The position numbers and the translations under genes are program-made. From contig OY811980.1 in the NCBI GenBank assembly GCA_963681505.1, positions 4,199,504 through 4,263,503 on the forward strand: a DNA stretch of 64,000 bases, written 5' to 3'. Positions within the stretch are counted from its first letter, which is position 1; every line of letters begins with the position of its first letter. The notes under the pieces were generated by a model, which made no database searches, was not told the DNA's origin, and saw only the letters and a list, made by a program, of their open reading frames with translations. Shown piece by piece: positions 24,601-36,600 of the stretch. Source of the DNA: Eunapius fragilis (Eukaryota; Porifera; Demospongiae; Spongillida; Spongillidae).

Positions 24601-27600
24601 AATCACATCTTTTTGTACTTCCTTTCCCCCCGCTCATTAATTACCACATGTATGTAAGTGATGTGCGTATGCATGGATACAAGTACGTGTACTTTTCATA
24701 AATTTATCACAACATTTGCGTTATGCACAGCCAAGAGAACGAAGTACATGTACATCCTTTATTCCTTTATGTAATGTTTCCTTTATCTTATTTTACTTAA
24801 TTTTATTTTTTAATTATTTTATATTATTTTTTAATTTTATTGTTTCTGCTACAATATTATTTTACACCAGTGTAGGAGCGATATGCCTCCCCCCCCCCCC
24901 CCCCCCCCCCCCCCAGTGCCAAAACGCAGTGATTTGGACCCCCTCATGGACCTTATTTCGCTCGAGGTCTGGCGGCCCCGGAAAGCCCCCTTCTTAAAGT
25001 AAAGTATAGTGCATACAAATGTATCATTTCGCCTTTACTTACCCTTGTCACTGATTGTTATGCATGTGTACCACCTGCATACACGAGGTATTCTCTATAG
25101 ATAGCTGTTATGAGCGTTACAGGTGAGACTGTAAAGTGTGATGCATCTTCTTCAGAATACTCGTGCAGCGCATACCTCACAAATGCACTCTATCTGTCGG
25201 ACGTGAGCAAAGAATACAAACGGGGACTTCGAAAGCAATCTGCGGTTTTTAAGTGATGAAGTTGACATTTGTACTAGGTTGGTGGCAAAACTAAACAACG
25301 TAACCCTATTGTTCTCTACAACCACGTGCTTTTGCGACAAAAATGATGAAATTACTCACTTTCACCTTCTCGTTTGATTAAAACAACTAGCTAAACGATC
25401 CAATCGTCAGGAGTCTCGTTATAAACAGGTCTGGGGTCAAATTCTATTAGGAAGTTTCCAGCGAAACTTCCGATAAAAAGCTTGCTCAGATTAGCGACAG
25501 ATACTATTGGCCTGAGCTCTACAATCAAGTGTACTCCTACATAGTTAAAATCATGGTTATGCTTTAGTTGATTCAGATCAGTTCGTGCGAGCCTTGTAAA
25601 AGGATGAATCCAAAGTTATAGAAGGGTCATGCACCATTGCATCCAATCCCTGTAAAGGATGAAGTGTGGCATCAGATAGGAATAGATCTCATAGGTCCAC
25701 TACCTGTCACACCTAGAGGTTGTAAGTACATCATGACTGTGACTGACTATTATTCCAAGTGGACTGAAGCTGCACCACTTCAGAATAAAAGTGCACCTAG
25801 TGTTGCTAATATAATTCTTGTACTTGGTGAGCCTTTGGATTTATGCCATTACCTGCATGCCTCTGCGTACATTTATACATGTGCAGCCCTGAATTAACAG
25901 ATATCTATATCATTAGCAGTCGATATGTTGGTTTGGTTGTCCAGCTATCATTATAATTGATCAGGGCAGAGAGTTTGTGAATAAACTGTCAGATGAACGT
26001 TTCAAGAAAAACAAAAACACCAAACACCTCACCTTATCACCCTCGGGTAAGTTTACAATAACCATCATAGGTAGTTTGTATATTTACATGCATATTATAC
26101 TGAACCTTCAGGACCAATGGGCTAACTGAGCGATTTGTCAAGATGTCTGGCTAAATCAATGAGAGACATTTGTGAATGGGATGTGAAAATTGACACTGTT
26201 TTATCTGCATATCATGTCTCGAAACATCATTGTCAACCTCGTTTGCCCCTTGATGTTGAGTTCCTTCCAAACCACAATCTAGAAGATGATAATGTAGAAG
26301 AGTTTTTAAGCACAATGTTGAAGATAAAGGATGAAATCAAAAACAAAGCTAGTGTTAATATAACTAAAGCTCAGAGAGCAAGCAAAAGGAGTATTTTGAC
26401 AGACGACATTTTGTTGAAATATGTTGCATGCCAGCTATTTTATATTGGCAGTGATGACATCATACCATTTTAGCAACTTAAAGAAGGAACTAAAGTGCTT
26501 CTGGAAAACACTCAACTGAAGGGAGGGAAACTTACAGAAAGGTTCAAAGGGCCATATGTCAGAAGGTGTTGCTTGGGTAAAGGTGCATATGAGCTTGAAA
26601 CCAAAGATGGAAAGGTGTTGAAAACTAAGCACAACATGATTCATTTGAAGGTTTAATAAGCGTTGCGAAAATTGTGTTGTATTGATTGGGCACAGTGGTT
26701 TAAGATGCAGACATTGGGTTAGGGCATGACTTTGATGTTTTTTTTAAATTTACATAATTTAACTCAAATAGCCCAAAGTATCTGATTTCACTAAAATAAA
26801 TTGAAATTCAGTTTGACTCAAAATGTTGACGCTAAAAACAGATGAAAAATTAGAGTTCCGACATCAATATCTTTATACTAAACTACATATTTAATGGAAC
26901 AAATGGGAGGAAGAATAAATATGTAGCTAGATAGCGTTTTCACCTGCCTTTCGAAAGATACCAAATTTATTATAGTTTATGTCTTTGGAATATATCTTTT
27001 TGCAATGAAAGACGGGCAAAACGAGGAAACGTTAGATTGTACCGCCTAACTTCCCTCGGCGAGTACAATAAGACAGACAAAATAGATGCATGATGTTATC
27101 AGTTGGCATCCCCAAAACATGTGCCGACAACGCCCCGCTTTCTATATGGGACCATCATAAAGACTTCAACAACATCAATACCGTTTATGTTTTTGCCAAT
27201 AATTCCTAATAACGCTCGCGCGCGTAAAGATAATTTGTGTTCCACGTTTGCTGGCCATGACAGAAAAGCACAAAATAACGAACTTAGAAGCTCACAACAG
27301 GTATGTTAAGAAGTTTAAGAGCAACACTGAAGCATTAAGACAGTTTTTGGTTGATGAAGGGCTTAAAAAAGGTAAGAAACTCGAAAAGAAGTGGGCGTTC
27401 CGTTTTCTGCCGCTGCGATCCAAATGGATCAAGATGAGTAAAGGAAAATCCAAAAGGAGTGAAGCTACAATAAGGGCACTTCAGAATTTCCAGGAAGAAG
27501 TGTTTTATGAAGCAATGGATAGTTCCAGTGCAGAGGCTTGTGCATTAGTTGACACAAGCATGTCAGGTGAAGGGTCCAGTGAGAGAGATAGCTTGGATGT

Positions 27601-30600
27601 TCCACAAGATGAGAAAGAAAGTGTGCTATCTCCATTAGATGTAGTTAGTCCACGTCAAAGAAACAGGAGGATGCAGGTATTGATGTCTTTAATTCAGGAA
27701 AAACAATATTACTCCATCTCAGTTATTAGGATACCTCTTACACAAAGAGAACTATGTGAAAGATAGGCCTCTAGCTGCTGTTGGCATGCAGTTATTCTAC
27801 AAGGAATCTGCTGACAAAGAAATCAGCTTGGATGATGGTCTCTACATGCTGTCACAATATAAACTTGGTCGTACCAGCTACACAAGTCGGTTGAGTTACC
27901 TGCTCATTACAAACTCATGCAACACAAAAATGCTATTATGCCATGTATTACACCATTATCTGATGTACCAGGTGTCTGTATAAGCCTTCAGGAATCAGTA
28001 ATGATACATTTTGAGAGACTGATCAAGCTACTTCAATTGCAACCAGGAACATACTTGATGAAGGCAAAAGAAGGCCTTGATAGATCTGGAAGGCATAGTG
28101 TGTACAACCAGCAAGGCCTAGGAAGTATTGAGTGGCATAACATGATCATTTGGATGTGGATTCCCCTAGAACTGGTTATAGATCCATCAGACGTAGCTAC
28201 AGGGAATCAACCTAGTACTAGTACATGTAGCTCAGGTAGAAACAGTGTCTGTCTATGGAAGGAAGGCGCCCCAAGCAGTCCAGAGGCTGGGAGGCCAATC
28301 CTTTTAGCAGTTGGAAAAGAAGACAAGGATTTGCTTAATAAGCTGGTTCCACTGTGACAGTTAATGTTACAGTAGCCATTGCGGGTGAAGAATACAGCTT
28401 GAAAGTGAAGTTTATCTGAAGCATGAATGATGGTAAAATGCAGAAGTTATTGCTGGGTAGAGGTGGTGCTTTCTGTGTGTTGTGTCCATACTCTGACGAG
28501 GATTAGTCTCGTCCCCAGACCCTACACTTCACGTGTTAGGGTCTGGGATTTCGAGTCGCTAGCGCTTGTACCATCTGGAATGTAAACAAACAATTATCAC
28601 TTGACCACATCCGATAATTATTAAAGCTATGGCGACGGTATGGACCCCGTATCAGTGTAGGTGTTGTGGAGACGTTGTGTGGAGCCACAGAAACCGCAGA
28701 GTACTGACTCGCGATGCTGCCCACACCAATTGTTTGCTCCAACTAACTGGCAAAGAGTGGGCATATTTAGCTCCTGAGATTCGTGGAAGTAAAGGGTTGG
28801 ACAAAAGCTATATATGTCGTTTGTGCTACTTTGCCTTAGATAAAGTAGTTGCCCTTCACGAAGGTGGTCGTAAACGTACGGTAACAGAACATAACATAGA
28901 GTTTTACCGTATCCTGTTGGCAAAATAACCAAACAATCATGGCCATTTGCAAAGCTACATATAGCCTCCTTCTGCTTGTCCTTCAATGTCTCCCCTTCTG
29001 TCATCACGAAACGCATAGCTTGTTCGACCATATCCATACTTACACGTAGTGTGTGGGTCTGGGTCGAGCAATGTTTATGTACATACGTCATAATTAAAGT
29101 GCGCACGAATTCCAGCGTTTGGTACACTTCCGCCCCATTATGTAATTATGCGATAAACATTGCATCATATTGGTCCTATTACAGCTTTCAGTGTGAATAA
29201 ATTTCCAATTCTGCATGCATTGTTACGTGGTCTGAATTATTGCCTGAAGTTGGTATACAAGTTAAGTGCTGGGGTGGATGAATGGAAGGAAAACAGCCAG
29301 ACTAAGGCAAAGGTAAGGGTGGCGAAGAAATTCATTCAGGAGACAATCAAGGCCAAAACTGGGCTTACAGTTGATAAACTAGCCCCAGTAGGGGTTGGAG
29401 GAACTACGACAACAGGAAACATGGCCAGACAATTATTATCTGATTCAGTGAAACGAAAGTTTTTGGTTGACTGTGTTCTTGTGAAGATCCGGGCAGATGA
29501 AAAATGTGATCAGAAGATGTTTGACGAATTTATCACGAATTATTCTGTTATATTACGTGCAATCTCTTCCAGAAGAAACATTAATGCAGATTGTTTGAAC
29601 AGCTATGCAAGGAAACATCTCTAACTCTAGTGAGTCATTGGCCAACTTTCAAGTTCACACCAGCTGTACACCAAGTGTTGGCACATTCTGCTGCACTCAT
29701 AACAGCGAATGAGTCAATAGGACTAGGTTCTTTGTCTGAGGAACCATTGGAGCACAACAATAAGAACATTCACACAGAGAACATCTCTCCCGTAAAACGA
29801 CTCAACATGCCAACATCTCTGATGTCCTAACCAGGTTGTGGGTTAAGTCGGATCCTATAATTAGGAGTGCTAGAAATAAAACAAAATGCTCATTTTGTAG
29901 CAATGAGCATAATGTGCGTTCGTGTCCTCAAAAGCAAGTACGAGAAAGTCTTTGCCTTTCTTTTGAGGAAAACCTCATTTCTTGCATCTTTGCTGAAGAA
30001 GAAATCCCAACTGCACTTGGTGAACAAACATAGTAGCTAGAGCTTATTGCGTATCATGTGATAGCTTATACACCTATTTTCCTTGAAGTGTTAATTGATC
30101 TAATTTATCAGTTTGTGTTAAAATATAAGGCTTGTATTGAAAGACTATAAAATGTTAAGAAAAAAGGAATAAATTTTGAGAAAAATGATACTTCTTAAAG
30201 TTTGAATTCAGTGGTTTGATTATATCTATTAATATTAATGTACAATAATTATTTTAATGAACATTCTCACTACCATAATAGCAATATTGATCCTAACTTA
30301 GAACTACACAATTCAAAAATGTCTGCATCACCCCTGGTATTAAACCACTGTGTTGGGTTCTATAGTTATTTATAGAAAACAGTCAATGTTCAAATCAAGG
30401 TGGTAAACCTTTGGATCTGCAATCCGGTGAGTCAGATACTGATGAAATGCTTCAAAATGCAGCCTGCTAAATAAAACCACATACACAATAAGATGGATGC
30501 TCAAATGATGATCAAGAGGATGGAACAACAACATTGGATTTGCTATCTGGTGAGTGTACAAATAGTTATAAAGAGTTTTAATTGAAATAATGCAAATTAG

Positions 30601-33600
30601 ACAGATGCTCAAAGGAAGATCAAGAGGATAAAACAACAACATTGAATTTGCAATCCGGTGAGGTTAAAAATAATAACTGAAGGTTTTAAAATGCAGCTTA
30701 AAATATAATACAATCATGCACAATCAGAAGGATGTTAAAACGAATATCAAGAGAATGGGAATGGAGTGTATTTTGGACAATACTATTGAGGTGGAAAGTT
30801 ATGATATTGTAAAGAATGCAGAGGTATCTAATCAAGACGATGTTTCTCAGAATGCAGTAGACGAAGCCATGCTTAAGAAGCAGCTGTATTGCCCTAGTCT
30901 ATTTCAGTTGTGGAGGACAGGAGCTTTTGCAGTAAGATATGAAGCTAGTAAGGATGATGAAGATTTTGGTGGAGTTTGTGGGCCACATACGAGACCAACA
31001 TAACTGCTGTGGAAAAGCAATGGGATCTGTGGAGAGTGAGAGCAACATTGCCAACACCCACTCACCAATCTTTGCACTGGACCTGGCATCAATCAGGAAA
31101 CTGAACATGAGTTCTAAAGTTGGTGGTCGACTTGAGTACAACGTCTGCAGGAGTACTTTTCTATTCTACGACAGGCTGAGCCGAGTGGCTCTGGCTAAGT
31201 TAGATGAGGACCCTAACAGGTTGGCTGAGATGGCTGATGTGCTGCTTGCCATACGCCTGCTCGTATCCTATGTCATGCATGCTAGCAGCCCAAGAGGCCT
31301 ACCGTATGCAGATGGCCATAGCTGAAATGGACTGTAGCACTGCCTACATCGTATCTGACTTCAAGCAGAAGTTTCTGGCAAAAGGATATCGCGAAGGAGG
31401 TTACTCGTACTACAGAAAGAAAGGAATGCTGTGGTGGGGAGCTGGGACGGGGGCATGATGGGGAGGTGAGGGATGGTGGGGAGGAGGTGGTAAGGAGGAG
31501 GGGATGGAGTGTGCTGGTGGAGGATTTTCAGAATGTAGGGACAGATAAAGAGGCTCTTCATTTCATTGACTGTATCATTCAAGATGAGTAGAAGCTGATG
31601 CTAATGTTGTACTGCCATGCTTGGAGGCAGCTATGCATGCTTTGCGGCGTCGACTTCCCTATTTGATCAAGGTTATTGCGCAGAGTGACAATGCCAAAAA
31701 CTTGCTGGCAAGCAGACCAAGTTGCTCCTGCCTCAGGTGTCCTCTGCTGGCGGGCTTAAGCTGGTGGTCTACTACCACAATGAGGCAGAGTGTGTGACAC
31801 ACACTTCTCCCATCAGAAACCCCCCGTGGAAGGTTCCCACTCCCAATCAACTTGCAGTTACTCTGATGACCACTTCAGTCAGCAACACTACAGTGTCACT
31901 GGTGAAGCTTGATTGTTGGGCTCCATTCCGCTCCACACGTAGACCTTCAGTAGTTGGTACATGTATATTGGAATTGTATGCCACCCAGTACATCACATCT
32001 GCAGGTAAGTTTACAGCAGATGATAATGTACTACAGCCTTGGCCAAAAGGTACCATCCGTGGTTGTGTCCATTCCTCTGTACCATGCTGCATCACTTATT
32101 GCCCCAAGGTGAGGAGGGCATTAATTTTACAGGTGTTAGTGTGATGTTAAACAGTGCAAGCCTGCAAGTACGAAAGGAAAAGGGGAGATACACGAAGAGA
32201 TGCAGAGGTATCCATACCCTGACCTCAAAACATTACTCACTCGTTATGGCCCTTGTACTTGTAATACATGTAGCATGCATGTGAGCAAAAGCTTCAAACT
32301 TTTAGCACAGCTGCATGTACAGGTGACCCCTCAGAATTGCTTGCATCGGAACATCAAAATTTTGATTTGTGATTACGTTGCAACATTGACAAAGCAAACC
32401 ACAAACTCGGTCTGCTACAATGCATTGCTTTTTGGATGTACAATACTGAAATAAAATTTAGTAACATTGTACAGACCACATATTGAACAGCGGCAGTTAC
32501 AAGCAACAATCACGTCGGCTGATTTAGTGCTAGACAATTTGTGAGTGTGGGTGTAAAATAACTGATCGACCAAAATGACCGACCATGGCAATAAGCGATC
32601 GATTGGCCTTCCCAACAAATTGAATGGCAAAATGTCCAATGGCCGACCACTATAAACCTATCTGGTTACTGAATAGAATATGACCCTGATCAGAGCCCAT
32701 TTGTTCCCATTATATGCTATTGCATGAAATGATTTAGAATGATGCAACATACTGAAGCATAAAACGTATCAACAAAAACAATTTATAAAACAGGTAATGA
32801 AAATATTCTCGACGAGAAGGTTTATTATAGGACAAGAAGGCAATGGTGGTGTAAAAAGCAAGGAAACAAGGTTTCTGACTGAAGAGGAAAAATGAAATAA
32901 ACCTATATTATCACACAGTTTAAATACCATGACAATATGCTAATATAGGTCTATCCTTTTCATTCAGATGCCTTGTTTCCTTGCTTAATTACACCACCAT
33001 TGCCTTCCAGTCCTATACCACCAACATCATAGTAGAAAATGTTTTTATTACTTATGTATTTTAAGCCCAAGACAAAAGGTCTCCATTGGGCTATTGAAGC
33101 TAAACATTGATTGAGTGTTCATAAAGAAAAGAAGTGAACACACAATGTGACAGGTTGAGTGTTCATAAAGAAAAGCTAACACAATGCAATACACATAACA
33201 GCTTACTCACCATCTGGTTGGGCTTGCACAATGTGAAGAAGCTCAGAAGTATATAGTGCTGGATCACATAATCCCCCAAGAGCTGCCACCAGCAAAGAAC
33301 CATCAGAATCACTTATAGCAATACTGTTCAAAATACGGTGACAATTTATATTAGTTTTTGACTTCATCATTCTATCCTTACCTTATGAGTTCTGGCATTG
33401 AAATGGACTCCAAACGAAGATCACATGACTCCATTGTATGATCTTCTGACCCTAACACTCGCTCAAATTCAGCAAAAAGAAGATGTAGTAAAAGCAAGCG
33501 TTCCGAGGATTTTCTAACAGTGTGAGGAGGTACATGTATCATGTATCTGACCACAATTCCACAAACGTTTACTTGTGCACATAAGATATTACATGTTAGA

Positions 33601-36600
33601 ATAAACATGAAAACTCACTACGTCAATAACGGCAATACAAAATGGCCGTCAAGTACTATTACCCAATCATTAAACGTAGGAAATAGGTTTTTAAAAATAA
33701 ATCCTATCTGAGGCTGTTACACCACATTGCTGCCAGATGATTTGTGTGTTGTCGACCTTGATGGTAGCAAAGACCAACAGGACACCTCGATATCAATTTT
33801 TTTATTGAGCGTGCATAATTCATAGCCTTGGAATCTTAAACTTCAATCGAACTAATCACCACCCAACTGCAGCATGGTGTAATAGCCTCGTAACAAAAAT
33901 CAAAGCCATACAGTTATAGTCAGGGTCAATGTTGCATCTCGCATGTGAGAGAAACAAAACATGACAAAATCTCACCAGCTGTTCAGCTGCCAATCTGAGC
34001 AACAGAAAATCAGGGCGGTTTTTGGAACATGCATGAATGCAAAGCTACAGAGTGGCTGCAAAATTGCTATGTATGTAACAGCCACAAGACACCATACCAC
34101 CATAAGAATTAATGGTTAATTATCTACATGTAATTACCAGATACGATCATAAGCACGATCATGACAGAGACACACAGACATATACATGTAAGTATCAACA
34201 CATATTCCATGTACATGTACACATACCATATTCACTGTACTGTAATCAGCACACTTGTACCAACTACGTACCTGCTCAAAATCGTCACAAGCAAACACCT
34301 GATCCATGGCTTATGCTTCACTCCTAATCTGAGGGTCCTCTCCAGAGCAGATTCAATTATGCTCCTCACAAACAACTCCTAACAAAGGCATGATATGCTA
34401 AAAATGCTACATATACTATACATAAAAATTACGCTCACAAATGCTAAATGGCCAACTTTCAACATGTCTCAATCATGTCCACTACCAAAAGCCGTGAGGC
34501 GACTTAGTTGAAAGTTACAGCCATTTGAAGGTCAACCATTGTTATAACTTTATGTATATATAAACACGAAGGGCCATTTTCACATGAACAGTCAGTTCAA
34601 AATGTTGTATCTCTATGTATAGTCAAACGTTATAGAAATGCTCTCAATTTGAATCGCTACGATTAAATGACTTATTATTTGCAGTACATCCTACCCCACC
34701 ATTTCTCTATGGCACATTCTATCTGCCTCTAAGGTCCTTTCCTTATGGTACATACCCCTACGGGTTCAAACTTAAACATCCTTTTGCAGGAGAGTCCCAA
34801 TCGCTTCAAAATCAGTATACATGCAGAAGAATCCTGTTGCTATTGATTTGGCATGTTCTTTAATTTTTACACTACCCATTGAAAAAATATACATGTACAT
34901 GTAGCTTTGCAAAGTGCGTGCACATTTTCCCACTTGATTCCCACAAATGATTTAGGCAAACCGCTTCCAATCAAATGTAACCTTTCGTCACTGTCACTGT
35001 CATATCAACTCTGTCACTAGCATCATCAACTCCATCATGCTCATCAACCCCATCATCTTAGGTTTTCAGTTTGCATAACACAGTTACTGTAATAGACCTA
35101 GCACATTCATAGCTAGTGATCTGCATGACATATATATGGAACAGTCCACGCAAAAATGTTGTATCGCAATACATGTATACACTATGCTCTCCACTTTTGC
35201 AGTGGGAAGCCCTAGCTCGTAGCCATCCTGGTACGGAGGGCTGTTGCGAGTCAGTAGGTTCACAAGTCGATGCATGCATGCAGACGGCATGCATCAGAGT
35301 GGGCAATCGGTGAGATGTCGAACTCGATCATTCGTCAGCAGTTGGTGCTTGTTAGCCTCAACCCAGTGCATGTTGGCATGTACCGAAACCGCCCCCCTCC
35401 CCCGCCCCCCATGCAGGCAGCGCCCAGCCCGACCCCTCGGCGACAACACCCGGTGTTCAAACCCGCTCTTTGCGCCATCTGAGGCATTTGCGGGTTAATT
35501 CAGGCCTACAGTCCCTAGCTATGCTAACGGAGCTGGGGTGACAAGGGGCGGTGCACAAATGAGCGCCTTCGATTCGACGGCGATGTTCCCTGCGAAGATC
35601 ATAACTCGCAGGAGTCGTGGTCAATCGAGAACGCGAACCTAAACCCACTACTCAAATCCCACAGCCGCAGTGCACCAGTCAGACTCACGGACATATTGGT
35701 ATGGACCGATTGCTTCCCTGGCATGGTGGCCATCTTGGCCCGGCGGTACCCCCATAAGACTCTGGAGCTCTTCGCATACATGTGCATGTGAAGGATCGTC
35801 AATGCGGCCTGCAAATATGAGGGATCGGCCTGGGTAACATACGACCGGGTGTATTGACGGCAATTGTGTATCCATGCATCATGACTATTTATCCGTCCGT
35901 ATATCCTTTTCAATGAATCATATGTCATTATCCTCCAGGTTCCGCACCCCATGGCTTCACGGAGGCAGCCGGGACGAAGGTGTCTCACCACTCCAAGCCA
36001 CTGCTTGGGCAGGAGCCCTACAAGGCCACCCCGATCCTGAATTCACCGAAGCCATCGTGTATGGCCTAAAAGACTGTTTTCGAATCGGCTTCGACAGGGC
36101 TAGCCCCCTGGTGTCCCCGCAGACAGAAACATGCATATCAATGCCGAGCTACAGAAAAAACGTTTCCTCGGCCCATATTCTATAATGGTCGCGCTGGCCA
36201 CCATCGTTTGGTTGTACTCCAGCCTTGCTACGTCATGTGGAAATTAGTATGCAATAGAGATCATTCCCTCCCATAATTTTAGGTAACGACCTCGTCGTAC
36301 CTGGAAGATATGCTGATGTTTGACCCATCAACCTCAGGTGAGTCAGCCACGGCAGCTGTCATGGGGCTCAGAGCCCTCGTCGTTGCAGCAGGTGCCGTCA
36401 TTGTTCAACCCAATCGCGGGGCTACTGGCTCGGTTAGTAAAATGTATCCTCGAATACGAATTCATTGAGATGGCGGAGATGTGGCCAGATGCCTGGCTAG
36501 AGGAATCCCAAACCAGGGCCGGTGCAGCTCATAGGGCAGGTAGGGCATTTGCCCTACCACTTTTTCCCGCGACTAAGATAATTATTAATATTTTTCATTA

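Larger units (their letters stand above)
28504..29071. mobile_element. Internally deleted helicase-type transposon inside the RAG1-like gene
   Basis: The left end TAGTCTCGTCCCCAGACCC and right end GGGTCTGGGTCGAGCA resemble the ends of the element at 8276-10102. Two partial genes face each other: a plus-strand zinc-finger ORF and the first codons of a minus-strand RecQ-like helicase. It interrupts the transposase gene. No clean target duplication is seen. Confidence 0.65.
27248..30033 (+). pseudogene. RAG1-core-like (Transib superfamily) transposase, broken
   Basis: Segments in order: a basic N-terminal part (27248-27766), [15 protein letters not shown], then [15 protein letters not shown] near 28076, aligning with the first catalytic Asp of RAG1 (CDGMGDVSEKHG); [19 protein letters not shown] (RAG1 KPLCLMLADESDHETL); GGAFCVLC near 28476 (RAG1 GSVYICTLC zinc pair); after the inserted element, [38 protein letters not shown] (RAG1 MNLKPIMRMNGNFARKLM); [12 protein letters not shown] then [15 protein letters not shown] (RAG1 WASEGNESGNK, catalytic Glu). 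A C-x2-C-x3-H-x4-C motif follows at 29887-29925. In the second-Asp region the exact aligned position is uncertain. I count about four or five frame breaks besides the insertion. Confidence 0.85.
26691..30352 (+). mobile_element. Transib/RAG1-like DNA transposon
   Basis: Inverted ends begin CACAGTGGTTTAA on both sides: 26691 rightward and 30352 leftward. CACAGTG is the V(D)J signal heptamer and fits the Transib terminal consensus. The flanks are an exact 5-bp TTGGG repeat (26686-26690, 30353-30357), the length and GC-rich type made by Transib and RAG transposases. The internal plus-strand gene matches the RAG1/Transib core (next entry). Total 3662 bp, of which about 570 bp is a later helicase-type element (28504-29071). 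No RAG2-like kelch gene is present on either strand. The transposase is no longer intact, so the copy cannot move by itself, but its ends look preserved. Confidence 0.88.

Noticed and set aside
24716-24997. Proline-run ORF, and similar ORFs at 12008 and 60504-60901
   Set aside because: Created by poly-C/poly-G tracts; no conserved sequence either side.
28627-29127. A 166-residue RecQ helicase gene
   Set aside because: Only about 35 residues are helicase-like; the rest is antisense to the zinc-finger ORF.
26691-30352. A true V(D)J signal pair with nonamers and a RAG2 partner
   Set aside because: Only the heptamer matches. The shared inner motif is not ACAAAAACC-like, and no kelch-repeat ORF is present.
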